Part shown: positions 8,885-17,805 of the stretch, one piece after another
Position numbering within the stretch: the stretch's first letter is position 1
Layout: the number at the start of each line of letters is the position of its first letter
From: JAFDCJ01 sp964527835
GTDB lineage: Bacteria; Desulfobacterota; Desulfobacteria; Desulfobacterales; JAFDCJ01
Assembly (NCBI GenBank): GCA_964527835.1
Contig: CAZGNV010000015.1
Coordinates: 1 to 64,000 of the forward strand
Reading direction: 5' to 3'
Length of the DNA: 64,000 nt
Notes under the pieces: generated by a model
Told to the model about the DNA's origin: nothing
Databases searched by the model: none
Seen by the model: the letters and a program-made list of their open reading frames with translations, nothing else
Made by a program: the position numbers and the translations under genes

Positions 8885-9056
8885 TTTCGAGCGACTTCAA
8901 GCCTTTGCGGCAAAAGAGCTGTGAGGGGTTGAGCGTTAAAAATTGCAAGCTGTTTGAGGAGCTGGCGACGAGTTCTGGCAATTTGGCGAAACCCTTTACC
9001 GCTCCCGAAAAGGCTTGCTTAAGCGAGAAAATTCGACTTTTTTCGACTTCATCAAA
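8876..9056. repeat. Dispersed repeat, full-length copy A (about 181 bp)
   Basis: Shares most of its length with 13173-13351, including GGTTGAGCGTTAAAAATT, AAGCTGTTTGAGGAGCTGG and GCTCCCGAAAAGGCTTGC. It starts with AAAAGTCATTTTCGAGCG and ends with TTCGACTTCATCAAA. It covers the start codon of lnt and part of the 472-base gene-free stretch 8885-9356. In the rest of that stretch (9057-9356) I see only an RBS for the next gene. Confidence 0.85.
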
Positions 9057-9356
9057 ATAGAGGCCGGAATCTGCGACCCCCCCTCTGCAACCCAGGGTTG
9101 CCAGTGTTGTCGTTGGCAATATGTAACACGTGCCGGTACTCTGTCAACCTCCACGTTGTCTTGGCGCAGGTCGACACACCGCCGACCATGCAATGAATCC
9201 CCCGGGCATGGCTGGAAGTACCCGTGGCAATCAGGTAAAATGCAAAAAATCAGTCACTTGAAGTAATTTTTCCCTAAGGTTTTGCCAGTTGGAGACGATA
9301 TTGTCATAGAGAACAAACTTTCATGTTTTCGATTAAACGCTCACTGGAGGCAGCCA

Positions 9357-9632
9357 ATGGCCGACTTTTTTTTAAATACCACCCTGCAGATACCCATGGT
9401 TCAATTGATTTTATTGATGTTATTCAGCACCCTGGCCCTGTTGTTCGGAAAATTGAGACTGGCCCTGCTGATCAACTATATTTTCTGTATGCACTGGGGC
9501 TATTTTCTCAGCCGGGACCGTCTGCTGGGTCTGGGGTTTGAAAAATTCGAATATATTACCCTGGTTTATTTTTTATTCGGGCTGGCCATCATTATGGTGG
9601 CGGCGTTTTCATTTCTGTTTCATCGCGAGTAA
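9357..9632 (+). CDS. Small two-to-three-span membrane protein, unknown function
   Basis: A 91-residue hydrophobic protein starting MADFFLNTTLQ, preceded by CTGGAGG at a normal distance; this start is preferred over an in-frame ATG at 9282 without an RBS. Spans are visible at about residues 12-30, 34-50 and 63-85, ending with a basic/acidic tail (FLFHRE). No enzymatic motif is seen and I do not recognise the family with certainty. It stands alone between the repeat copy upstream and a 259-base spacer downstream, so context does not assign a role. Confidence 0.7.
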   Translation: MADFFLNTTLQIPMVQLILLMLFSTLALLFGKLRLALLINYIFCMHWGYFLSRDRLLGLGFEKFEYITLVYFLFGLAIIMVAAFSFLFHRE

Positions 9633-9691
9633 GACCCGGTAAAAAAATCTGCTGCTGCGCAGCGACGGTCAAAGCCCCTCCTATCCACCAC

Positions 9692-9724
9692 ATATTGTAT
9701 ATTATTATTTCTGACATACAATAT
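9692..9724. promoter_or_regulatory. AT-rich inverted repeat
   Basis: ATATTGTAT (9692-9700) and ATACAATAT (9716-9724) form a perfect inverted pair 15 bases apart in the spacer ahead of the beta-CASP gene. It could be an operator or a weak hairpin. No known regulator consensus is recognised. Confidence 0.4.
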
Positions 9725-9748
9725 ATATCGTTTCCTAAAAAAAGATAT

Positions 9749-9796
9749 TGTCAACCCGCTTTTTTCCTGTCATACCGCTTTTTACCCGTCAACCCG
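9749..9796. repeat. 19-bp tandem repeat, 2.5 units
   Basis: Units TGTCAACCCGCTTTTTTCC (9749-9767) and TGTCATACCGCTTTTTACC (9768-9786) differ at three positions. A third partial unit CGTCAACCCG follows (9787-9796). It lies about 100 bases upstream of the beta-CASP start. Confidence 0.65.
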
Positions 9797-9891
9797 AATA
9801 CAGGCTGCCTATGAGACATATCAAGGGGCGCTACCGTTGCCGGATTTGCCGGCATCCTCTATCCTTTCTCTGATCAAAGGAGATTTGTAAA

Positions 9892-11472
9892 ATGCATCTG
9901 ACATCTTACGGTGCGGTGCGGGAAGTCACCGGCTCCATGCACCTTCTGAGCACCGACAGTGATCACGTTTTGCTGGACTGCGGCATGTTTCAGGGGCGGC
10001 GCCGCGAGGCCGCTGAAAAAAACAAAGTGATGCCCTTCGACCCGGGCATTCTCACCAATGCCGTGCTCTCCCATGCCCACATTGACCATTCGGGCCGCCT
10101 GCCGCTGCTGACCAAAAACGGTTTTAACGGACGCATCATCTGCACCCGGGCAACGGCCGCCGCCTGTGAATATCTGCTGCCGGATTCGGCCCACATCCAG
10201 GAATCCGATGCCAACTACCTCAATTACAAGACCGTTCGCGCAGCGCTTTCCCGGCTCAAAGCCGGCCGGGGCAAGGAAACCGTTTCCCAGCGGGAGGCGG
10301 CCCGGATTAAAAAGCTGCTGAAAAAAAACCGCCATGAGCTCAATCTCGAGGCCATCAACGACCTGCTGGACCAGTATCACCTGCAGGCCGTTTATCCACT
10401 GTATACCATCGAGGATGCCGAGCAGGCACTGACCTGTTTTGACGGGTATCCCTATCACGAGCCGGTGACCATCGGCCGGGACATGAGCTGCACCCTTTAC
10501 GATGCGGGGCATATCCTGGGTTCGGCCATCACCGTGATCAGCGCCCGGGAAAACGGCCGGCAGTACAGGATTTGCTATACCGGCGATCTCGGCCGCTTTG
10601 ACAAGCCCATTATCAACGATCCGACCCTGGAATTTGCCGAGCAGGACCGTGACATTGACCTGCTGGTCATGGAAAGCACCTATGGCGACCGGCTGCATGA
10701 GCCTGTTGCCGATTTAAAGCCGGGTCTGGAAAAAGTGCTGGCCGCCACCTGCGAGCGCGGCGGAACCCTGCTGATTCCCTCTTTTGCCTTCGGCCGGACG
10801 CAGGAATTGCTGTATGTGCTGCATGAAATCTACAACGAAAACAAGCTGCCCCGGCTGCCCGTTTATGTGGACAGCCCCCTGGCCACCAAGCTGACCCGGG
10901 TTTTCGGCGAGCACCCCGAGGTCTACGACCAGCAGGCCCGGCAGACCTTTCTTAAAAAAGGCCAGAATCCGTTTTTATTCGACCAGATGCATTTTGTGGC
11001 CTCGGTGGAAGAGTCCATCGCCCTGAACCGGGACAGCCGGCCGCACATCGTCGTGGCGGCCTCGGGAATGTGTGAAGCCGGGCGCATCCTTCATCATCTG
11101 CGTTACAGGATCCACAACGAGCGCAACACCATCCTGGTGGTGGGCTACATGGCCCGCAACACCCTGGGACGCCGCATTCTCGAGCAGGGGACGGCTTATG
11201 AAAAATCCGGCCGCAAGGGTCCGCCGCCTTTGTTGAAATTCATGAACAAGCAATATCCCCTCAAGGCCCACGTGGCCCAACTGGGCGGTTTCAGCGCCCA
11301 TGGGGATAAAGCCGAGATGCTGCGGTTTCTCAAAAAGTCCAACCTGAAAATAAAGAAAATCGCCCTGGTTCACGGGGAGGAAGATCAGAGCCTGGCTTTT
11401 GCCAAATTTCTTAAAGGCGAGGGGTTTGCGGTGACGGTCCCCCGCCGGGGGGAAACCCTGGAGATAAAATAA
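9892..11472 (+). CDS. Beta-CASP metallo-beta-lactamase RNase-like protein
   Basis: A 526-residue metallo-beta-lactamase with beta-CASP and C-terminal RMMBL regions, the architecture of CPSF-73/YSH1-like RNA-processing exonucleases. The zinc motif HAHIDH is at residues 61-66. Further metal residues lie in YDAGHILGS, YTGDLG and the final GGFSAHGD stretch; beta-CASP motifs include the segment around LPVYVDSPLA and AASGMCEAGR. It has no signal peptide, so it acts on RNA in the cytoplasm. The start has AAAGGAG 8 bases upstream. It is convergent with the RACo-like gene, only 6 bases between stops. The family is broadly conserved; its exact RNA targets here are unknown. Confidence 0.9.
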   Translation: MHLTSYGAVREVTGSMHLLSTDSDHVLLDCGMFQGRRREAAEKNKVMPFDPGILTNAVLSHAHIDHSGRLPLLTKNGFNGRIICTRATAAACEYLLPDSAHIQESDANYLNYKTVRAALSRLKAGRGKETVSQREAARIKKLLKKNRHELNLEAINDLLDQYHLQAVYPLYTIEDAEQALTCFDGYPYHEPVTIGRDMSCTLYDAGHILGSAITVISARENGRQYRICYTGDLGRFDKPIINDPTLEFAEQDRDIDLLVMESTYGDRLHEPVADLKPGLEKVLAATCERGGTLLIPSFAFGRTQELLYVLHEIYNENKLPRLPVYVDSPLATKLTRVFGEHPEVYDQQARQTFLKKGQNPFLFDQMHFVASVEESIALNRDSRPHIVVAASGMCEAGRILHHLRYRIHNERNTILVVGYMARNTLGRRILEQGTAYEKSGRKGPPPLLKFMNKQYPLKAHVAQLGGFSAHGDKAEMLRFLKKSNLKIKKIALVHGEEDQSLAFAKFLKGEGFAVTVPRRGETLEIK

Positions 11473-11478
11473 AAACTT

Positions 11479-13134
11479 CTAGGGAAACGCCAGCAATTCA
11501 ATGAACATATCCTGGAAATCCGGGTGGTCGGAAAGCTCCACCACCCGGGTCTGACGGGCCAGCTGCCCGGCCTGCTCCAGAAAATCCCCATCCATCAGCG
11601 CGTGCACGGCCCCGGCGCCGGCAGCGTTGCCCACCACCTTGATATCCTTTTCGTCCAGGGGCGGAAACATGCCCAGGGCCAGCGCGTCGGCGATGTTGAT
11701 AAAGCTCCCGAATGCGCCGGCCATCAGTATTTCAGCCGGCTGCTGCATGCCGGCTTCCCGGCACAGCAGTTCGATGCCGGTGCGCAATGCGCCCTTGGCC
11801 AGCTGGATGGCCCGCACGTCTTTCTGGGTGATGGTGATCGGCCGGCCATCCTGGGTTTGTTCCCCGGGCACCAGGATAAATTGCGGTGAGTCATTGTCAT
11901 CCCGCTGAAGGTGCGTCGAGTCGGCAGCGGCGTTAAAGGCGCCGTCTTTTGCAAGGATGCCGGCATGCAGCAGTTGCGCCGCCGCGCTGATGACCCCCGA
12001 CCCGCAGATGCCGGCCGCTTTCTTGGGCTTTTGGGGATCGCGCTGGATGATTGAGCACTTTGGCCGCCCGCGGAGCTTGTCGATGGTGACGGCATCGATG
12101 GCCCCGGACACCGCCTGCATGCCGCACTGGATGGCTGCGCCTTCAAGGGCCGGACCGGTAGCGCAGGAGGTGGCCAGCAGCCCGTCGGCGGTGCGGACCA
12201 TGATCTCCCCGTTGGTGCCGATGTCCACCAGCAGGGTGCCGGCAGCAGCGCGGGTCAGCCGGCATGCCAGGGCGGCGGCGACAATGTCGGCGCCGATAAA
12301 ACCGGTGATCAGCGGCAGGGTCCGGATGACCGCTTTGGGATTGAATCCCAGACCGATAGAAGCCGCTTCGAATCTCTGCTCGTCAACAAAGGCCGGCTGG
12401 TAGGGAAACATCCCGATGGACGAGGGGTCCTGCCCTGAAAAAATATGGACCATGGTGGTGTTGCCCACCACGGTCATAGTGCTGATGCGCAGCGGATCGA
12501 TCCCGGTGGAGCGGCACAGGGAGGTGGCCGCCCATTCAACGGTCCGGACGGCCATTTTTTGCAGGCGCGCCAGCAGCGCCCCATCCTGCCGGATGGCGCT
12601 GATGCGGCTCATGACATCATCACCATACAGGGCCTGGGGGTTTTTAGCCGCGGTGGACGCCACCACGGCGGCGGTTTGCAGATTGCACAGGTAAACTGCG
12701 ATGGTGGTGGTTCCCAGATCTACCGCCAGTCCGTAAGCGTCGGCGCGGCCTGTTGCCGGAGCCTTCACACCGGCCGTTGCTGCGGCAAAAAGGGTCGGCA
12801 ACCCCTTTTGTACGACTTCCGCGCTGAGCCGGCTGGTGTCCGGGACTTCGACCGCCAAGTCCGTGGTTACCTTCACCCGGCATGCCAGGCGCCAGCCGGC
12901 CGCAAGGTCTGCCGGCTCCAGGCATTTTTTTTCGGCTTCGTCGGGTTCAGCGGCAGCCCCTTGATTGGCAGCGTCTATTTTAACCCGGCACTTGCCGCAA
13001 AGCCCTTTGCCGCCGCAGTCGGTGCGCAAAAAAATCCCCGCCTCGATGAACGCTTCCAGCAGGGTTTGACCCTCAGCAGCGGTCAGGCGCCGGTCTTCAG
13101 TTTTGATGTCAATGGTGTGTTGTGTTGGGCCCAT
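11479..13134 (-). CDS. RACo-like reductive activator of corrinoid proteins (2Fe-2S + ASKHA)
   Basis: A 551-residue protein with an N-terminal plant-type 2Fe-2S domain (Cys 40, 46, 49 in DCGGKGLCGKC and Cys 85) joined to an ASKHA ATPase-like domain (VDLGTTTIAVYL near 140, VDIGTNGEIMV). This is the layout of RACo/RamA-type factors that use ATP to drive reduction of inactive Co(II) corrinoid proteins back to Co(I). The last part carries the DUF4445-type C-terminus. It is the natural repair factor for the corrinoid methyltransferase systems represented here by MttB (59063) and the MtaA-like protein (43612). It is monocistronic, and a repeat copy lies upstream of its start. Confidence 0.85.
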   Translation of the reverse strand: MGPTQHTIDIKTEDRRLTAAEGQTLLEAFIEAGIFLRTDCGGKGLCGKCRVKIDAANQGAAAEPDEAEKKCLEPADLAAGWRLACRVKVTTDLAVEVPDTSRLSAEVVQKGLPTLFAAATAGVKAPATGRADAYGLAVDLGTTTIAVYLCNLQTAAVVASTAAKNPQALYGDDVMSRISAIRQDGALLARLQKMAVRTVEWAATSLCRSTGIDPLRISTMTVVGNTTMVHIFSGQDPSSIGMFPYQPAFVDEQRFEAASIGLGFNPKAVIRTLPLITGFIGADIVAAALACRLTRAAAGTLLVDIGTNGEIMVRTADGLLATSCATGPALEGAAIQCGMQAVSGAIDAVTIDKLRGRPKCSIIQRDPQKPKKAAGICGSGVISAAAQLLHAGILAKDGAFNAAADSTHLQRDDNDSPQFILVPGEQTQDGRPITITQKDVRAIQLAKGALRTGIELLCREAGMQQPAEILMAGAFGSFINIADALALGMFPPLDEKDIKVVGNAAGAGAVHALMDGDFLEQAGQLARQTRVVELSDHPDFQDMFIELLAFP

Positions 13135-13172
13135 GGTAAAGCGATCCTGAAATCAGCATGATCGGCCTCGTG

Positions 13173-13351
13173 AAAAGTCATTTCCGAGCGCCATCAACCC
13201 TTTTCGGAAAAAGAGCGGTGAAGGGTTGAGCGTTAAAAATTCCAAGCTGTTTGAGGAGCTGGCAACGAGTTCTTGGGATTTAGTGAAACCCTGAACAGCT
13301 CCCGAAAAGGCTTGCTTAAGCGAGAAAATGTTACTTTTTGCGACTCCGTCA
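13173..13351. repeat. Dispersed repeat, full-length copy B (about 179 bp)
   Basis: Begins with AAAAGTCATTTCCGAGCGCC and ends with TTTTTGCGACTCCGTC. It is closely related along its length to 8876-9056. It occupies most of the spacer between the RACo-like and MFS genes, which are divergent. Confidence 0.85.
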
Positions 13352-13463
13352 GCGCTCGGTGCGTTTTAAAACCCATTGTCTATGACACAGCAGCCGATTC
13401 AAGTCAAATGGGGTTGCAATTGCGGGCCGAAAAAAGTACACCATCCTGACGGAGGTGCCGTCT

Positions 13464-14705
13464 ATGACAGCCAAGCGAACATTGCACTGGGCCTGGGTGA
13501 TTCTGGGCATCTGTTTCGTCAACCTTTTCATCAATTACTCGGTGCGGCTCGGCTACGGGGTGGTGCTGCCGGAGATGATCCGCACCCTGGGCTTCGGGCG
13601 GACCGCGGGGGGATCGATTTACAATTCCTACCTGTTTACCTATATCGCCATCACCCCTTTCACCGGATACCTGACCGATCGGCTGGGAGCCCGGCGGGTG
13701 ATCACCACCTGCCTGCTGATTCTCGGCTGTGGTGTGCTGCTGATGGGCACGGTTGACAGCCTGTGGTCGGCCTGCCTGTTTTTCGGGGTTGCCGGCCTGG
13801 GTTCCACCGGCATGTGGGCGCCGGTGATTACCCTGGTGCAGCGCTGGTTTGCCTTCGAGCGGCGCGGCCTTGCCCTGGGGATTCTTTCCACCGGCTTCGG
13901 GCTGGGATTTGCCACCATGGGCGCTGTTTTCCCGTGGGTGGTGAAGGCCTTCAGCTGGCGTTATGCCTGGTTTTTTCTGGGCGCCATGGCCCTGGCCATG
14001 GTGGCGGTCAACGGCCTGTTTTTAAGAAGCGATCCGTTTGCCGCCGGCTTCAGGCCCTGGGGGGAAAAAAAAGACCCGCCCGGGCCACACAACAACAATA
14101 CGGCCGGGCAACCCAAAATCCCGCTGGCCTCTCTTTTCGCCAACCGAACCTTCTGGCTGATCGGCGGCTCCTATTTCGCCATCGCCTATGCCCTCTACGG
14201 GTTGACCACCTTCATGGTGGACTATGCCAGGTATCAGCTGAACCTGCCGCTGGCCCGGGCCAGCCTGCTGGCCACGGTTCACGGGATCGGCCAGATCATC
14301 GGCGTGCTGAGCATTTTGCCGCTTTCCGACTACCTGGGCCGCAAAAAAACCATTCTGATTTCCAATACCGTCATCACCGGATGCCTGGTGGTCATTTTGC
14401 TGGCCGGTGGTTCGTGGACGATGCTTTGTATTTTTGTCGGCATCCTGGCCCTGTTTTACGGGGCCACTTTCCCGATTTACGGGGCCTGCGCCGGGGACTA
14501 TTTTCCGCGGGAAGCCATGGGTACGGTCATCGGGGCCTGGACGCCCTTTTACGGGGTGGGGGCGATTTTAACCCACTGGGTGACGGGCATCCTGCGGGAT
14601 GCCAGCGGTGTCTACAACCAGGCGTTTATCATCAACGTCGCCATGGCAGCCGCTGCGATTGTCTTGATGAGCCGGGTTCGCAAGCAAGGGAGTGTTGACA
14701 CATGA
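13464..14705 (+). CDS. Major facilitator superfamily transporter
   Basis: A 413-residue, 12-span MFS permease. The loop 2-3 motif is visible as GYLTDRLGARR, and the repeated motif in the second half as PLSDYLGRKK. The general look (MCT/oxalate-formate-antiporter-like) points to a carboxylate or other organic anion, but the substrate cannot be told from sequence. The ATG at 13464 follows GGAGG by 8 bases; a GTG at 13455 is in frame but overlaps the RBS. The stop overlaps the next gene's start by 4 bases (ATGA), so the transporter and the DUF1786-type protein are translationally coupled and probably share a substrate pathway. Confidence 0.87.
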   Translation: MTAKRTLHWAWVILGICFVNLFINYSVRLGYGVVLPEMIRTLGFGRTAGGSIYNSYLFTYIAITPFTGYLTDRLGARRVITTCLLILGCGVLLMGTVDSLWSACLFFGVAGLGSTGMWAPVITLVQRWFAFERRGLALGILSTGFGLGFATMGAVFPWVVKAFSWRYAWFFLGAMALAMVAVNGLFLRSDPFAAGFRPWGEKKDPPGPHNNNTAGQPKIPLASLFANRTFWLIGGSYFAIAYALYGLTTFMVDYARYQLNLPLARASLLATVHGIGQIIGVLSILPLSDYLGRKKTILISNTVITGCLVVILLAGGSWTMLCIFVGILALFYGATFPIYGACAGDYFPREAMGTVIGAWTPFYGVGAILTHWVTGILRDASGVYNQAFIINVAMAAAAIVLMSRVRKQGSVDT

Positions 14706-15775
14706 GTCGGTTTTTAATGGTGGACATCGGAGCCGGTACCATGGATGTGCTGTGGTACGACACCCGCGAGGACCTGCATTACAAGGCGGTGGTAAAATCG
14801 CCGGTGAGATACCTGGCCGAACAGGCGGCCGAGCTGCCTGTGGATCTGTTGGTGACCGGCGTTGAAATGGGCGGCGGGTCCATGGCTGCCGTGCTCCGAC
14901 AAAAGGCCGGGCAGGGAAAGGTGGTCCTGTCGGTGTCCGCGGCCGCCACCCTGCACCATGACCGGCAAAAGGTGCGTTCTTGGGGGCTTGAGGTGGTGGA
15001 AGACGAACAGGCCGAGCAGCTGCGCCGGGAGGCCAAACTGCACCACCTGGCTCTCTGCGATCTGGACCCCGATCGGCTGCGGCGGATCGTGGAAGGCTTC
15101 GGGGTGCCGTTGGCCTTCGATGCCGTGGCGGTTTGCGCCCAGGATCACGGCGTGCCCCCGCCGGGGGTCTCCCACCTGGATTTTCGCCACAACCTGTTCA
15201 AGCAGCGGCTGGAAGAAGATCCGCACCCCCACAGCCTGCTGTATCAAAGCGACGAGATTCCCGCGGCCATGAACCGCCTGCGATCCATTGCCCGCTCGGC
15301 CGCGGCCCTCCCTGCCGAACAGGTATACGTCATGGACAGCGGCATGGCGGCCATCGTGGGCGCATCCACGGACCCGCACGCCGGCCGCCCGCCTTTCGTG
15401 GTGCTGGACGTGGCCACTTCCCACACGGTGGCTGCGGTCATGCTCGGCGACGAAATCGCCGGTTTTTTCGAATACCACACCCGGGACATCACCCTGGAGC
15501 GCTTAGACCAGCTGATCGTGGACCTGTGTGATGGGAACCTGTCCCACCAGCGCATCCTTGCCGAAGGCGGTCACGGGGCCTATGTGCGCCGCAGCGTCGG
15601 TTTCAAGGCCGTCAAGGTCATCATCGCCACCGGCCCGAAAAGACGGCTGGTGGCGGGGTCCCGGCTGCCCATCGTTTACGGTGCTCCGTTTGGAGACAAC
15701 ATGATGACCGGCACCCTGGGCCTGCTGGAATCCCTGCGCCGGCGCAAAGGGCTGGAGCCGATCAGGTACCTGTAA
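14702..15775 (+). CDS. DUF1786-type protein with ASKHA-like N-terminus
   Basis: A 357-residue protein recognised as the DUF1786 family, sometimes annotated as pyruvate-formate-lyase-activating but without a radical-SAM CxxxCxxC motif here. The N-terminus VDIGAGTMDVLWYD (8-21) resembles the phosphate-1 loop of ASKHA ATPases, and a later stretch, VVLDVATSHTVAAV, resembles phosphate-2. The start overlaps the MFS stop (ATGA). I infer a nucleotide-dependent activator or kinase-like role linked to the transported compound; the reaction is unknown. It is notable that the RACo-like ASKHA protein is 1.6 kb away. Confidence 0.7.
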   Translation: MSRFLMVDIGAGTMDVLWYDTREDLHYKAVVKSPVRYLAEQAAELPVDLLVTGVEMGGGSMAAVLRQKAGQGKVVLSVSAAATLHHDRQKVRSWGLEVVEDEQAEQLRREAKLHHLALCDLDPDRLRRIVEGFGVPLAFDAVAVCAQDHGVPPPGVSHLDFRHNLFKQRLEEDPHPHSLLYQSDEIPAAMNRLRSIARSAAALPAEQVYVMDSGMAAIVGASTDPHAGRPPFVVLDVATSHTVAAVMLGDEIAGFFEYHTRDITLERLDQLIVDLCDGNLSHQRILAEGGHGAYVRRSVGFKAVKVIIATGPKRRLVAGSRLPIVYGAPFGDNMMTGTLGLLESLRRRKGLEPIRYL

Positions 15776-15783
15776 TCGATCGC

Positions 15784-15801
15784 TTTTTACGACTTCATCA
15801 A
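15784..15801. repeat. Solo end of dispersed TTTTTACGAC repeat
   Basis: TTTTTACGACTTCATCAA, directly after the DUF1786 gene and in the same orientation as the near-copy at 16055. The two flank the small gene at 15844. Confidence 0.7.
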
Positions 15802-15843
15802 TTTTGGTTGCTGCTTTTAAACGGAAAAAAAGGAGGTTGCGCC

Positions 15844-16035
15844 ATGGTGAAAATCAAAACCTTTGCCAGTCCATTGAGGATTTTCCAGGCCCGCAAGGAG
15901 CTCGAGGGCCTCGATGAAATCATCAACGAATTTCTGGTGAAAAACAACGTCCAAAAAGTCATTTCCGTCAGCGACACCTGCACCACCGATGACAGCGGCA
16001 CCATCGGTTTGATTCGGGTCCTGGCCTACGAATGA
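15844..16035 (+). CDS. Small conserved-looking protein, unknown function
   Basis: A 63-residue soluble protein (MVKIKTFASPLR start) with the strong RBS AAAGGAGG 8 bases before the ATG. The predicted pattern is a short beta strand, an amphipathic helix (ARKELEGLDEIINEFLVKN) and two strands (QKVISVSDT, TIGLIRVLAYE). The architecture vaguely resembles small ferredoxin-like regulatory proteins, but I do not recognise a family. It follows the MFS-DUF1786 pair after 68 bases, with repeat ends on either side, so it may belong to that operon or be independently expressed. Confidence 0.6.
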   Translation: MVKIKTFASPLRIFQARKELEGLDEIINEFLVKNNVQKVISVSDTCTTDDSGTIGLIRVLAYE

Positions 16036-16054
16036 CGAAGCGTACAAAAGGGAC

Positions 16055-16075
16055 TTTTTACGACTCCATCATCAA
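16055..16075. repeat. Solo end of dispersed TTTTTACGAC repeat
   Basis: TTTTTACGACTCCATCATCAA, a variant of 15784-15801, lying between the small gene and the 3' end of the ABC ATPase gene. Confidence 0.65.
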
Positions 16076-16098
16076 TAGCGCCGGCCCTGCATTGCGGG

Positions 16099-16893
16099 TC
16101 AGCACGACAGCAGGGTTTCATCCTTCAGGGTTTGGCCGAACTGGGCCACGATTTCGGCAACCGTCAATTTTTTCTTCTCATCACCCTGGATGTCAAGCTG
16201 GATCTTACCCTGGTGCAGCATGACCATCCGGTTGCCATACTTCAGGGCATGGCTCATATTGTGGGTTACCATGAGGGTGGTCAGCCGGTTTTCCCGGACC
16301 ATGGTCTCGGTCAGGTCCAGCACCTTGGAAGCGGTGCGCGGATCCAGGGCGGCGGTGTGCTCATCGAGCAGGAGCACCTTGGGGGGGGCCAGGGTGGTCA
16401 TCAGCAGGGTCAGCGACTGGCGCTGGCCTCCGGACAGCAGGCCCACGGCCTGCTTCAGCCTTTCTTCCAGGCCGAGTTCCAGGACCTTGAGGATTTCTTT
16501 GTACCGGGTGCGCCGGTTTTTGGTGACCCCCCACTTCAGTCCCCGTTTTTGGCCCCTCAATTCGGCCATGCACAGGTTTTCTTCGATGGTCATCTCCCCG
16601 GCCGTGCCCATGGTGGGGTTTTGAAAGACCCGCGAGACAAAGCGGGCCATCCGGAAATCCGGCCATTTGGTCACATCCTGGCCGTTTACAATCACCTGTC
16701 CCTGGTCAGGTTCGACGGTTCCGGCGATGACGTTCAAAAGCGTGGTCTTGCCCGCCCCGTTGGAGCCGATGATGGTGATGAAATCACCGTCGGCGACTTC
16801 AAGGCTGAAGTTGTCCAGGGCCCGTTTTTCATCCTGGGTGCCTGGATTGTATATTTTCGTGATGGCGTTTAATACCAGTAGATGCTCGGCCAA
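16099..16893 (-). CDS. ABC transporter ATPase (TrpZ-like)
   Basis: A 264-residue ABC ATPase that energises the adjacent permease. Walker A is GSNGAGKTTLL, the signature is LLSGGQRQSL, Walker B is VLLLDEHTAALD, followed by the H-loop VTHNM. The start is most likely TTG at 16893, 3 bases after the permease stop with GGGGAGT upstream. Together with the two genes upstream it forms a three-part importer of the ABC-sub-bind/TrpXYZ-like class. The substrate is often an amino acid or a related small molecule, but it cannot be fixed here. Confidence 0.87.
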   Translation of the reverse strand: MAEHLLVLNAITKIYNPGTQDEKRALDNFSLEVADGDFITIIGSNGAGKTTLLNVIAGTVEPDQGQVIVNGQDVTKWPDFRMARFVSRVFQNPTMGTAGEMTIEENLCMAELRGQKRGLKWGVTKNRRTRYKEILKVLELGLEERLKQAVGLLSGGQRQSLTLLMTTLAPPKVLLLDEHTAALDPRTASKVLDLTETMVRENRLTTLMVTHNMSHALKYGNRMVMLHQGKIQLDIQGDEKKKLTVAEIVAQFGQTLKDETLLSC

Positions 16894-16896
16894 GAT

Positions 16897-17784
16897 TCAG
16901 ACTCCCCTGAGCTTTAATTTCTTTTCCCGTTTGCCGCGAATGGCCGGAATCGCCAGGGCGATGACCACCATCACCCCGGTGGCCAGTTTGAGATCGGTGG
17001 GAGCCAGCCCCATGCGCATCCCCAGGGCAATGATAAAACGATAGACCACCGATCCGAAGGCCGCGGCAAGCGTCAGCCTGACCACCGTCGTTGGTTTGAT
17101 CAGCGCCTCTCCGATGATGATCGATGCCAGGCCGGCGACGATCATCCCGATGCCCATGCCCACATCGGAAAATCCCTGGTCCTGGGCGATCAGAGCCCCC
17201 GCCAGGGCGACCATGGCGTTTGAAATCCCCAGGCCGAGATTGGTGGCGCTGTCGGTGTTGACTCCCAGGGCGCGGATCATGTCCTCGTTGTCGCCCGTTG
17301 CGCGCAGTCCCAGTCCATACTCGGTGTGCAGGAAGACATCGAGGGCGAACTTGCACACCAGGGTGATCACCAGAAAGAAGAGGATCACCGGGACATCGCG
17401 GGAGATGCTCAACGATTCCATGGGGGTAAACAGGGTGGGCCGGCTCAGCAGCGGAATGTTGGCCCGCCCCATGACCCTCAGGTTGACCGAATACAGGATG
17501 GTCATCATCAGGATTCCGGCCAGCAGGGAGTTGATCTTGAACTTGGTGGCAAAGATTCCGGTCAGGTATCCGGCGACAAAACCGGCTGCGGTGGCAATCA
17601 GCGTTGAAGTGGCCGGGTCCATGCCGTCAAATATCAGCCGGGCGGCAACGGCGCCGCCCAGCGGGAAACTGCCGTCAACGGTAAGATCGGGAAAAGACAA
17701 CACCCGAAAGGTCAGTGCAATCCCCAGCGCCACCAGGGCATAGGCCAGTCCCTGTTCCAGGGATATGGGGATGATGTTGAACAT
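16897..17784 (-). CDS. ABC transporter permease (TrpY-like)
   Basis: A 295-residue inner-membrane permease with about eight hydrophobic spans, starting MFNIIPISLEQGLAYALVAL. The ATG at 17784 has GAGGA just upstream; a TTG 15 bases earlier is the alternative. Gly-rich motifs such as DLTVDGSFPLGGA are typical of the permeases paired with PF04392-type binding proteins, which are related to LivM-type permeases. It lies between the binding-protein gene (upstream, separated by a hairpin) and the ATPase. Confidence 0.87.
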   Translation of the reverse strand: MFNIIPISLEQGLAYALVALGIALTFRVLSFPDLTVDGSFPLGGAVAARLIFDGMDPATSTLIATAAGFVAGYLTGIFATKFKINSLLAGILMMTILYSVNLRVMGRANIPLLSRPTLFTPMESLSISRDVPVILFFLVITLVCKFALDVFLHTEYGLGLRATGDNEDMIRALGVNTDSATNLGLGISNAMVALAGALIAQDQGFSDVGMGIGMIVAGLASIIIGEALIKPTTVVRLTLAAAFGSVVYRFIIALGMRMGLAPTDLKLATGVMVVIALAIPAIRGKREKKLKLRGV

Positions 17785-17805
17785 GGCGATCCTCGGCAAA
17801 GATAA

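Noticed and set aside
9015..9266. Small plus-strand frame in the gap before the membrane protein
   Set aside because: It begins inside the dispersed repeat, has no RBS and no protein-like composition.
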